DNA of 17,229 nucleotides from Planctomycetaceae bacterium (lineage in GTDB: Bacteria; Planctomycetota; Phycisphaerae; Phycisphaerales; SM1A02). Below the pieces are notes generated by a model. It was not told the origin of the DNA, did not search any database, and saw nothing but the letters and a program-made list of their open reading frames with translations. The translations under genes and the position numbers were made by a program. Of this stretch, positions 6,817 to 15,100 are shown one piece after another. Numbering within the stretch: the first letter of the stretch is position 1; each line of letters opens with the position of its first letter. Location of the stretch: positions 17,020 through 34,248 of the forward strand of contig NYVB01000133.1 of assembly GCA_002684315.1 (NCBI GenBank), written 5' to 3'.

Positions 6817-8135
6817 CCACGCCACCACGTGTCGTCGTCACCGGAATGGGATGGGTCACGCCTCTTGGCTGTTCCCTCGAGGAAGTCTGGACGCGGCTGA
6901 TCGCCGCCGATTCCGGGATGGATTCCATCACCCGGTTCGATGCCCGGACCTTTCCCACCACATTCGCCGCCGAGATCAAGGACTACGATTTCACCCAGTA
7001 CGTCCGTGATGCCTCCATCCATGCGACCGCCGGACTGAATTCGAAGTTCGCCCTCGGAGCCGCCAGTCAGGCTTGGAGGCAGGCAGGCCTGTACGACTGC
7101 GACACGCTGGATCGATCCAGAGTGGGTCTCTATCTGGGTGCAGGCGAAGGTGTCCTCGACACCCAGAACTATCTTCAGACCAACGTCCACAGCTGGGACG
7201 GCGAGAATCGAAAAGTCGATGGTCGCCTCTGGGCGGAATCCGCGCTTCGAAGAATGCACGATCTCACCGAGGTCGAGCAGGAACCGAACATGCCCATCGC
7301 GCATCTGGCCCGTGAATTCGAAGTCACCGGTCCGGCCTTCAACTGTCTCACCGCTTGCGCCGCCAGCACTCAGGCGATCGGCGAGGCGTTCGACATCATC
7401 AGACGCGGTGAAGCCGATCTCATGATTTCCGGCGGAACCCACACCATGATTCATCCTCTCGGGGTGACCGGGTTCAATCGACTCACCGCCCTGAGCACCT
7501 TCGATGGTGATCCGGCGGAAGCCTCGCGTCCCTTCGACCGCACGCGAGGCGGGTTCGTCATGGGTGAAGGGTCCGGCATCGTGACCATCGAACGTCTGGA
7601 TCACGCTCTGGCTCGCGGGGCGACTCCGCTCGCTGAAATCGTCGGATACGGCTCCAGTTGCGATGCCTTCCGCATCACCGACATTCAACCTGACGGCCGC
7701 GGTGCGGCTGCCGCCATGGGAATGGCGCTGAACCAGGCGGGCATCGACCCGAACGCACCTCATGCGGATGGTGGGCCGCCCATCGACTACATCAGTGCGC
7801 ATGGAACCGGGACCAAGGAAAACGATTCGATCGAAACGCGAGCTGTGAAGCGTGTCTTCGGTGAGCTCGCGGGAACGATTCCCATGAGTTCCATCAAGAG
7901 CATGATGGGCCACCTGATCGCCGCCGCCGGCGCGGTCGAGCTCATCACCTGCATCATGGCCATCGATCGAGGTCAGCTTCCTCCGACTCGTAATCTGCAT
8001 CATCCTGATGAAGGCCTCGACCTCGACTACGTGCCGAACGAATCCCGTCAGGCGAAGGTGACGACCTGCCTCTCCAACAACTTCGGCTTCGGCGGGCAGA
8101 ACGACACCTTGATCGTCACCAGGTACGCTGAATGA
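6813..8135 (+). CDS. Beta-ketoacyl-ACP synthase II-type enzyme (active ketosynthase)
   Basis: This 440-residue FabF/KS-alpha-like enzyme would catalyse decarboxylating condensation of malonyl-ACP with an acyl-thioester. All catalytic residues are visible: Cys182 in LTACAAST, His330 in SAHGTGTKEND, Lys362 and His367 in SIKSMMGHLIAAAG. It also has the family ends VVVTGMGWVTPLG and NNFGFGGQND. The Cys falls later than in E. coli FabF (Cys163), because there is an insertion at about residues 115-160 containing an acidic stretch. The ATG at 6813 overlaps the stop of the inactive homologue, with GGAGA seven bases before it. The stop overlaps the next gene. ATGA coupling to a catalytically dead homologue suggests a heterodimer. 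A housekeeping fatty-acid role is possible, but no fab or acyl carrier protein gene is adjacent. The symbol fabF is withheld because the substrate is unknown. Confidence 0.93.
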   Translation: MTTPPRVVVTGMGWVTPLGCSLEEVWTRLIAADSGMDSITRFDARTFPTTFAAEIKDYDFTQYVRDASIHATAGLNSKFALGAASQAWRQAGLYDCDTLDRSRVGLYLGAGEGVLDTQNYLQTNVHSWDGENRKVDGRLWAESALRRMHDLTEVEQEPNMPIAHLAREFEVTGPAFNCLTACAASTQAIGEAFDIIRRGEADLMISGGTHTMIHPLGVTGFNRLTALSTFDGDPAEASRPFDRTRGGFVMGEGSGIVTIERLDHALARGATPLAEIVGYGSSCDAFRITDIQPDGRGAAAAMGMALNQAGIDPNAPHADGGPPIDYISAHGTGTKENDSIETRAVKRVFGELAGTIPMSSIKSMMGHLIAAAGAVELITCIMAIDRGQLPPTRNLHHPDEGLDLDYVPNESRQAKVTTCLSNNFGFGGQNDTLIVTRYAE

Positions 8136-8812
8136 GCCGCGTCGCTCGCAGGAGGATCCGTCCTCGGCGTTCGATCATCCTCCTGGTCTCATTCATGCTC
8201 GTCGTGGGACTGACCATCCTGATTGGGTTGATCTTCTCCAGTCCGGATTCCTTTCAAGCACCGCCGGCATCGATGCTCAAGACGGCATCGGAGAGGGCTC
8301 GACTCTTCGAGCGGAACTTCGTCTCCGAACTCACAAGAATCAGAAAGCCTCAGGCCGAGTGGGCGGTCCGAATTCGAGAGGAGGACCTGAACGCCTGGTT
8401 GTGGGTTCGCCTTCCTCAGTGGATGTCCCATGTCGGTGCGGATGAATCGGTCGACCTCGGGTCGATGCAGGCGATCCTCGAATCGAATCGGATTCTCGTG
8501 ACTTCGACCGGGTGGGTGTTGGCATTCGAGCCGGAGGTTCGCAGCGAGGGCCTGGCCATTCACCCACGGCCCGGAAGCTCGCTTGGGCGGCTGCCCGTCC
8601 CCGGTGTTCTGGTCCTTCCATTCAGCAGTGGGCTTGATTTCGATCGAATGCTGAACTCACTCGGGGGGGTGTCTTCAACCGCAGAATCGCTGCCCGGTCG
8701 GTTCAAGCTTGGAGATGGTCGCACGGTGGAACTGCTTGAAACCCGTCTTGGGAATGGGGAGCTGGTGTTGGTCTTCAAGACCCTGGGCCCGCGTCTTCCG
8801 GTGACTGACTGA
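8132..8812 (+). CDS. Membrane-anchored protein of unknown function in the ketosynthase operon
   Basis: This 226-residue protein has an Arg-rich cytoplasmic start (MSRVARRRIRPRR), one membrane helix at about residues 14-35 (SIILLVSFMLVVGLTILIGLIF), and about 190 residues predicted outside the cytoplasm. Residues 76-97 carry the segment EWAVRIREEDLNAWLWVRLPQW. A pattern of this kind (beta strand, then E-DLNAWL) is reminiscent of single-pass proteins with a lipid-binding-like outer domain, but I cannot name the family. The C-terminal half alternates short strands and glycine turns, and no catalytic motif or cysteine is present. The start overlaps the ketosynthase stop as ATGA, so production is coupled to that enzyme. 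A role in handling the ketosynthase product at the membrane is a guess. Confidence 0.8.
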   Translation: MSRVARRRIRPRRSIILLVSFMLVVGLTILIGLIFSSPDSFQAPPASMLKTASERARLFERNFVSELTRIRKPQAEWAVRIREEDLNAWLWVRLPQWMSHVGADESVDLGSMQAILESNRILVTSTGWVLAFEPEVRSEGLAIHPRPGSSLGRLPVPGVLVLPFSSGLDFDRMLNSLGGVSSTAESLPGRFKLGDGRTVELLETRLGNGELVLVFKTLGPRLPVTD

Positions 8813-8860
8813 TGGCGCCGAGGGGTACCGGCATCCATCCAACCATCGAGCGCACGCACG

Positions 8861-8887
8861 ATGGGCAAAAAAGCATGGGCAAAAAAA
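8861..8887. repeat. Short direct repeat ATGGGCAAAAAA
   Basis: ATGGGCAAAAAA occurs at 8861-8872 and again at 8875-8886, 14 bases apart. On the minus strand both copies give U-tracts, the second of which (8881-8887) directly follows a strong hairpin. Confidence 0.5.
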
Positions 8888-8919
8888 CGACCGAGCCAGC
8901 CCCCACTGCCGGCTCGGTC
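8881..8919 (-). terminator. Intrinsic terminator reading on the minus strand
   Basis: GACCGAGCC (8889-8897) and GGCTCGGTC (8911-8919) form a perfect nine-pair stem with a 13-base loop. On the minus strand it is followed by one G and seven Ts (8887-8881), and six more Ts at 8872-8867. On the plus strand the hairpin is followed by AAAGG, so it is not a plus-strand terminator. The nearest minus-strand gene lies more than 5 kb to the left, and none is seen to the right. Confidence 0.6.
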
Positions 8920-8975
8920 AAAGGTTCGGCCTCAACCGGTTTACCCGGGAGCCCGACACGAGTTCGTTACTCGTA
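8881..8975 (-). ncRNA. Candidate small RNA of about 95 nt
   Basis: The orphan minus-strand terminator at 8881-8919 is preceded, about 60 bases to the right, by a plausible promoter. TTGCGA (complement of 9009-9004) is separated by 16 bases from TAATTT (complement of 8987-8982), giving a start near 8975. The predicted RNA has a 5-prime hairpin ACGAGT-AACGA-ACTCGT, a central region able to form CCGG-GTAAA-CCGG or GGTT-GAGGCCG-AACC, and the terminator stem. No ORF of note lies in it. It matches no RNA family I recognise. The -10 match is weak, so this remains a candidate. Confidence 0.35.
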
Positions 8976-9253
8976 CCCTTAAAATTACCAAAGGTATGTA
9001 AAGTCGCAAGTGATGTTTCGTGGATTTGAAAGCTTCTTTGCGCAAGTGCCATGGCTGGCTTTAAACGGCTTTTTCCCTGAAAAAAAGACGTTTGCGCATC
9101 ATAGGTGCGTCTTTTGAAAACGCTTCGTGCGACATGTCACGAACTTTCCGCGTCGCGACATTCCTCCGAACCCACCGTCATGCATGGAGTTCCGTTCGCG
9201 CACTTCCAAACGTGGTTTTTCTCTTTTGTCGTGAATCACCCTCAAATTTATCC

Positions 9254-9293
9254 CTGACAGCTCGGTCAGAACCCATCACAAAGACTGTATTTT
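9254..9293 (+). promoter_or_regulatory. Possible addB promoter with an SOS-box-like inverted repeat
   Basis: CTGACAGCTCGGTCAG (9254-9269) contains the perfect arms CTGAC/GTCAG and fits the CTG-N10-CAG spacing of an E. coli-type LexA box, but not its inner T/A bases. GTCAGA (9265-9270) and TATTTT (9288-9293) are 17 bases apart and could be the -35 and -10. The start would be at about 9300, only a few bases before the GTG of addB. Each element is weak on its own. Confidence 0.25.
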
Positions 9294-9303
9294 CTCAACA
9301 AGC

Positions 9304-12126
9304 GTGACGATTCAGTTTCTCCTTCGGATGTGTTCGATGCAGGCGACTCCAGAAATCAAGATGCTCGATTGGACACGAACACTCGCCGGGTCGGGTGCGG
9401 AATGTCTTCACGAACATCTGATGTCGGGTGCTGTCGCCGCCCGGTGCGCGATTCTGGTTCCTGGTCGCCGTGTTCGTCGCCGAATTCAGAACGAACTCCT
9501 GGACGTCTTCATTCGTTCCGGGTCCGCAGAGGCGCTTGAGAGTCCACGGTTCCTCACTGCTTCTGGCCTGATCGATGCCTTTCTGGAGTCGAAAACCACC
9601 CTGAGACCGGTTGATGACTCGATCTCGATCGTGTTCTGGGCGGAAGCCTTCAGAACTCTGGGGCGAGATGCGGGGTTGTTGCTCGGGCGCGGTGGGGCTG
9701 ATGATTCACTCGCACTGTCACGGGTGGCGACCTTGAGGCAGGTGTGCGAAGAACTCGACGCCATCGGACGCGCTCCCGAGGATGTGCTCGAAGCCGGAAT
9801 CGATGTCGGTTCCGACGAACGCTGGAGAGCTCTGGGAGCCCTTCGTCAGCGTGCCCACGAACTTTTGTTGGGCAGTGGCCTCGTCGAGGGGACCTTCCAT
9901 CGTTTTCAGATGATCCAATCCGGGACGCTTCGTCCCGATGCTCCTGAACACCTTTTCGTCCTGGGGGTCACCGATCCCGGACCACTGACGCTCGCTCTCC
10001 TCGAACGTTTTTTCGACCGAGTCCGAATTCTCACGCAAGGCCCCGAAGATGCCTGTGATCAATTCGATGAGTTCGGTCGTCCGCTTCCGCAGGCCTGGTT
10101 GAGCCGACCTTCCGTGGTGCCAGCCGATGCCATGTCCCTGGTCGATCGCCCCATCGACGCCGGAGAGGTTCTTCTGGAGCAACTTGCACTCGCCTCCGAG
10201 AGCGAATCCCTGAGGACCGATGAGTTCGTCGTTGGATTGTGTGATGAACGTCAGGCCGGCGTCCTCGAGCGATGTGGTCGCCGTGCCGGTGTCCCGCTTC
10301 GTGCCGCGGCGGGTTTGTCGTTGTCGCAGGGTGAGGTCGCACGTGTCATCGATGGCCTGTCGACGTATTTCAAGTCGCCGGACATCGATCTCTTCTCCGA
10401 GCTGATTCGACTGCCATCTCTGGAGCGTGCCTTGTGTGATGAACACGCTCATGATCCGGTACGGCGATTGGATTCATGGCGCGAGACACGCGTCGGAGGC
10501 ACGCTCGACGACCTTCGAACGCTTCCGGTCGACGGGGATGGAGGCGGTGATGAACTGCTTCGTACGGTGCTCACCCGACTTGATCGCCTGCTTTCCCCCT
10601 TGAAGGACGCGTCGGATGTCCGAGGATGCTCGTTGGCGGCAGGTGCACTTCTTCGAACGATCTTCGAATCGCAGCGCCGGCAGGGGATGGTGTCCCGTTC
10701 GCTTGATGCCATCGAATCACTCATCGCCTCCTTGAATGCATGTGATGGTCTGCCATTTCTTCCGCCATCCGCCTTGTTCGATTTGTTTTCAAAGACACTT
10801 GGCGGCCTTCGTTGTCCGGCATCCGCGATCGATCCTGAGCGAGGCGCGGTCGAGATGCTCGGGTGGCTGGATGTCAGAAACGAGCCGGCATCGAACATCA
10901 TTCTGGTTGGATTCAATGATTCCGGAGAACTGGGCCCGGCACCGTCCGATGGTTGGCTGACGCAGACTCTGCGTGGTTCACTCGGGCTTCCGACGGAGGA
11001 GACTCGCCGTGCACGTGATGCACATGCCATGCATGCGCTCGTCGCGCGGACCGCGAATCTTCACGTGATCGTGACCCGTCACGACCATCGGGGTGATCCC
11101 GTGGTGCCGAGTCGTCTCTTTCTCGGATCGGGTGGTGAGGAAAGCGCGCGTCGCGTCCTGTCCACCATGTCCGCGCCGGCTCGTTCCTTCCCCGCGCACC
11201 TGCTCATCGGATCCTCCTCGCCGGCCGACACTCCCGGCTTCGGCACGCCGGCCATGCCCGAACATCCTGTGATCGATCGACTCCGCGTCACGGATTTCGC
11301 GTCCTGGATCCGATCTCCACGAAGATTCTGGTTGGAGCGACTGACCAGGCTGAAAACGATCGAATCGAATCATCTTGAACTCGATGCTCGTGCTTTTGGA
11401 ACCCTCGCTCATGATGTTCTGGAGCGTTTCGGACGCAGCCCGCTCAAGAACTCGACCGATGAGGTTCAAATCCTCACGTTGCTGGAATCCGATCTCGACG
11501 AGCTGGTGGCCGCTCGCTTCGGAGCGCCATGTGCCCCCGCCATCGAGATTCAACGCAGGATGCTGCGTGACAGGTTGCGCCGTTTCGCGTCCGTTCAAGC
11601 TCGAGACGCCGCTTCGGGGTGGAACTCCCACTGTGTCGAGGAGCCTCTGGAGTCTTTGCTGGAGATCCCCGGTCAGGATCCCGTGACCTTGGTGGGGCGG
11701 GTCGATCGCATCGACCGTCATGTCGATGGTCGTTGGCGGGTGCTCGACTACAAGACATCGGAGAAGGCGGTCACGGCTTCGTCGAAATACTCCAAGGGTG
11801 TCTGGAATGATCTGCAGCTCCCGCTGTACGACCATCTCATGCGTCATTCCATTGCCGGGACGGATGATGTGATCGAACTCGGTTACGTGTCGTTGCCCCG
11901 TGATCTACGGGATGTGGCGTTCAGCGTCGCGGACAAATGGGATGCCGACATCATCGAATCAGGGCTTGAACTCGCTCGAACCATCGTTCGTGAAATGCGT
12001 TCATCCGACTTCTCCAGACCACCCAAGGGGCGCTCCTTCGGTCGTGAGGTCGACGGGATCGACCGGATTCTTCGTTCTTCCGTTCTCATCACGGGGACTG
12101 ATGACGAGGAGGAGTCCGAGTCATGA
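9304..12126 (+). CDS. addB: AddB-type subunit of helicase-nuclease (PD-(D/E)XK nuclease domain)
   Basis: This protein of up to 940 residues is the AddB partner of the AddAB complex, which resects double-strand breaks for recombination. The long N-terminal part is a degenerate helicase-like region (CAILVPGRRVRRRI near residue 50). The C-terminal nuclease domain starts at about residue 660 (VTDFASWIRSPRRFWLERL). His703 (GTLAHDVLERFG), Asp801 (GRVDRID), Asp815 and Lys817 (RVLDYKTS) form the nuclease core. The cysteines that bind an iron-sulphur cluster in Bacillus AddB are not seen; the position usually occupied by Cys reads SPRRF, as in cluster-free homologues. The start is uncertain. The GTG at 9304 has no ribosome binding site, and ATGs at 9328, 9337 or about 9361 would also keep the domains. 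The stop overlaps addA as ATGA. Confidence 0.9.
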   Translation: MTIQFLLRMCSMQATPEIKMLDWTRTLAGSGAECLHEHLMSGAVAARCAILVPGRRVRRRIQNELLDVFIRSGSAEALESPRFLTASGLIDAFLESKTTLRPVDDSISIVFWAEAFRTLGRDAGLLLGRGGADDSLALSRVATLRQVCEELDAIGRAPEDVLEAGIDVGSDERWRALGALRQRAHELLLGSGLVEGTFHRFQMIQSGTLRPDAPEHLFVLGVTDPGPLTLALLERFFDRVRILTQGPEDACDQFDEFGRPLPQAWLSRPSVVPADAMSLVDRPIDAGEVLLEQLALASESESLRTDEFVVGLCDERQAGVLERCGRRAGVPLRAAAGLSLSQGEVARVIDGLSTYFKSPDIDLFSELIRLPSLERALCDEHAHDPVRRLDSWRETRVGGTLDDLRTLPVDGDGGGDELLRTVLTRLDRLLSPLKDASDVRGCSLAAGALLRTIFESQRRQGMVSRSLDAIESLIASLNACDGLPFLPPSALFDLFSKTLGGLRCPASAIDPERGAVEMLGWLDVRNEPASNIILVGFNDSGELGPAPSDGWLTQTLRGSLGLPTEETRRARDAHAMHALVARTANLHVIVTRHDHRGDPVVPSRLFLGSGGEESARRVLSTMSAPARSFPAHLLIGSSSPADTPGFGTPAMPEHPVIDRLRVTDFASWIRSPRRFWLERLTRLKTIESNHLELDARAFGTLAHDVLERFGRSPLKNSTDEVQILTLLESDLDELVAARFGAPCAPAIEIQRRMLRDRLRRFASVQARDAASGWNSHCVEEPLESLLEIPGQDPVTLVGRVDRIDRHVDGRWRVLDYKTSEKAVTASSKYSKGVWNDLQLPLYDHLMRHSIAGTDDVIELGYVSLPRDLRDVAFSVADKWDADIIESGLELARTIVREMRSSDFSRPPKGRSFGREVDGIDRILRSSVLITGTDDEEESES

Positions 12127-15100
12127 CTTCGAACCCTCATCGCCGCGTGCTCGCCTCCGCAGGAACGGGAAAGACACACCGTCTGACCTCCCGTTTTCTT
12201 CAGTTGATGATCGAAGGCAGCGAAGCACGCACCATTCTCGCGACGACGTTCACCCGAGCCGCCGCCGCCGAGATCCGTGATCGAATTCTGACCCGTGTCG
12301 CCGAGGCGGTGCTCGACACCTCCGAACTCGAAAGCCTCGGCGAGCAGATCGACCATGCTGGATTGAACTCCGAGCAGATCGCCTTTCTGCTCGAAGGTCT
12401 GCTTCGTGATCTCGGCTCCCTGCAGATTTCAACGATCGACAGCTTCATCGGTCGGATCACCTCCGCTTTTTCCGCCGAGCTGGGGTTGACCTCCGATGCT
12501 GAAGTCCTCTACGACGATTCACAGCGAGGCCTGCAGGATCGAACGCTGCGACGTGCCTTCGAGTCATTGGAATCCTCGACCGCGATGGATGCCTTCGCCA
12601 ACGCGCTCGACGGCCTGAGCAAGGGCTCCCCTCGTCGGTCTCTGACCGAATCGATTCGCTCGATCATCAAGGATGGCATGTCCATCTACAACCAGTCGGG
12701 TGGTGCGATCACTCCCTGGGATGGACTGCCCGATGACGGTTTGAAATCCATCGATCCACGCGTCTTCATTTCGCGACTCCAGGAGGCCGCGGATGGTCGT
12801 GCGACCGGGTCCAAGGGAAAAAGGATGAGCGTCGCCAGGAACCTCGACGAGATCCGACAACTGCTGGAATCACTCGGTGATGACGATGACTGTTTCGCTC
12901 TTCTGGCAGGACCGCTTTCCAAGGGCGTCGCACTCAAGGTCCGTACCGGTCAGCCGACCTACAAGGAGAAGGCACCGATCGACGAGCTGACGTTCGAAGT
13001 GATGTCGGACCTCCTCGATTATTTCGATCGCGTGGTGAAGCGCGAGTACGCCCGTCGCACGCTCTCGACCTTCAAGCTCCTCGATCGATACCACGTCTCT
13101 CGTGAAGAGATACGCCGTGAACTCGATGTCGCCACATTCGACGATCTCGTGCGCGTGCTTGCCTACGCCGACTCCGAAACGCTTCGGCATGACATCTGGT
13201 TCCGGCTCGATGGACGGATATCGCATCTCCTCCTCGATGAGTTCCAGGACACATCCTTGATGCAGTGGAAGGTGCTTCGTCCCCTTGCGGAGGAGATCGT
13301 GTCCGACTCCAGCGGTGAGCGCACCTTCTTCTGCGTCGGTGACGTCAAGCAATCGATCTACGGATGGCGGGGGGGGTTGCCCGGGATTCTCGAACATCTC
13401 GATCGCATGCTGCTCGAGGATGGTGGTCTGACCGAACTTGGAGAAGAGCGTCTCGATCGCAGCTACCGGACCGGCCCGTGCATCCTGAGCGTGGTGAATC
13501 GGGTGTTCGGTGAGATGACCTCCTTCGAGTGTGTGAACGAGGCTCCTGAACTCAAGTCGGCTGCCGTTCGTTTCGGACGACTCTGGGATGAACACCGCAG
13601 CGAGCGCAGGGATCTGCCCGGGTGCTTCGAACTCGTGGCGACGGTGATCGATGAAGAGGAGAAACGTCCAGCACTCGAGACAAGGCAGGATGCCGCTCTT
13701 CGGGCGTCACAGCTTGCGGCGGATCTGCACCGGGCTCATCCCGGACTTTCGATCGGAGTCCTGACGCCTCGAAATCAGATCGCCGGACTCGTGGTCGAGC
13801 ATCTCCGTGAGATGGGAATCGACGCCACGGGGGAGGGTGGTGGTTCGTTTCTCGACTGCGGAGCTTCGATCGTGTTTCTGGAGACGCTTCGTCTCGCCGA
13901 ACACCCCGGTGACTCCGCCGCCGCCTTCAACATCGATCGTTCCCCTCTTGGTGCGTTGCTCGAGTGTTCTCTCGACGATGATTCGACTTCCGAACTTTCC
14001 CGTCGTTTGCGACATCTCTTCACCAGAGATGGTGTTTCTGTAACCATGGAAGGTTGGGTGACCTCACTCGAGGGTCTGCTCGATCGACGCGAAGTCGCTC
14101 GAATCGAACGTCTGTTGCTGGAGGTTCAGCGCATTGAATCGGGTGGTGAACGTTCCTTGACTCTGATGCTCACGGAGCTGGAGCGGCTGGGTCTTGACGA
14201 ACCCGGTGCCGATGTGGTTCGCGTTCTGACGATTCACAAGAGCAAGGGACTTGCCTTCGATCTCGTGGTGTTGGCCGGCCTGGATGACAAGATGGTCTCA
14301 GGTGCTCCGGTTCTGGTCACCGATCAGCCGGTCCCGCCCGGAGAGATCGTCAAGGTCAGCAGCTGGGTGAAAAAAGGAATCGTGCCGCAGGAACTGCAGC
14401 CAATGCAGGATGTCTGGAAGGCTGATGTGGCCTTTGAACGTCTGTGTCAGCTCTACGTCGCGATGACCCGCGCTCGTCTTGGTCTGTTCGCGGTGGTCGC
14501 GCCCTCGACGGTGTCAGGCTCCAAGGCCGGCTCAATGAGTGAGATGTTGCGAGAAGCCTTGATCGACCCCGCGGCCGCAGCTGATCCAGCACGCCCTGAG
14601 CTTCTCGCGTCGGTCGGTTCTCGCGAGGATCTTCCCGCAGGGGAGCCACTTGCGCCTGACCTACCCCGCCCCGGCTCTCTTTCGTTCGCCTTGACGCCAG
14701 GCGATGCCGACGCCGTCGCGGCAGCGCCCTCGGCCGGACGGGCTTCGGAACCGCGGATTGATCCGATTGATGAGGATCCGCTTGGTGGACGTGCCTACGG
14801 AATCGCCATGCATGCCTTGTTCGAGTCGGTTGGTTTTCTCGAGGATGCCCCCCTCGAAGATGAACGACTCCTGGCCATTCTCTCGAAAATCAGTCCCGAC
14901 CGATCCGACGCCTGGCGTGAGACCGTGCTCAACGAGTTTCATGCCATGCTCGAGAATGACCGGATTCAGTCGCTCCTTTCCCGCCAACCGGCGCTTCTGG
15001 CCTCGGAAGCAGATCTCGAGACCGAAGTCTGTCGTGAGCTTTCCTGGCTCAGGCGCACGGCTGAAGGTCGAATGCAGGAGGGGATTCTGGACAGGTTGGT

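Larger units (their letters stand above)
8813..9303. other. Intergenic region, A+T-rich, with several inverted repeats
   Basis: This is the only long gap in the window, and from about 8960 it is clearly less G+C-rich than its surroundings. Besides the candidate small RNA it holds a symmetric hairpin AAAAGACG/CGTCTTTT (9083-9090 and 9108-9115, 17-base loop), which could act weakly as a terminator in both directions. It also has an operator-like imperfect palindrome around GACATGTC (9131-9138), flanked by TCGTG and CACGA (9125-9142). A further inverted repeat lies at 9254-9269 in front of addB. A 71-codon frame (9092-9307) in this stretch is not convincing as a gene. Confidence 0.6.

Noticed and set aside
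6573..8003. 476-codon frame on the minus strand across the ketosynthase genes
   Set aside because: It is the antisense shadow of two well-supported genes. Long antisense frames are common in G+C-rich coding DNA, and its sequence shows no domain.
8829..8866. CCATCG/CGATGG hairpin after the membrane-protein gene as a plus-strand terminator
   Set aside because: The six-pair stem is followed by G, C and a run of A with no T-tract, so it does not fit intrinsic termination on the plus strand.
8940..9300. Riboswitch in the leader of addB
   Set aside because: No known aptamer consensus could be recognised, and addB is not a typical riboswitch target.
9092..9307. 71-codon frame before addB with a GTGA overlap
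   Set aside because: It starts with TTG, has no ribosome binding site, has no recognisable composition or motif, and includes the hairpin at 9108-9115. The overlap with the addB GTG is probably chance.
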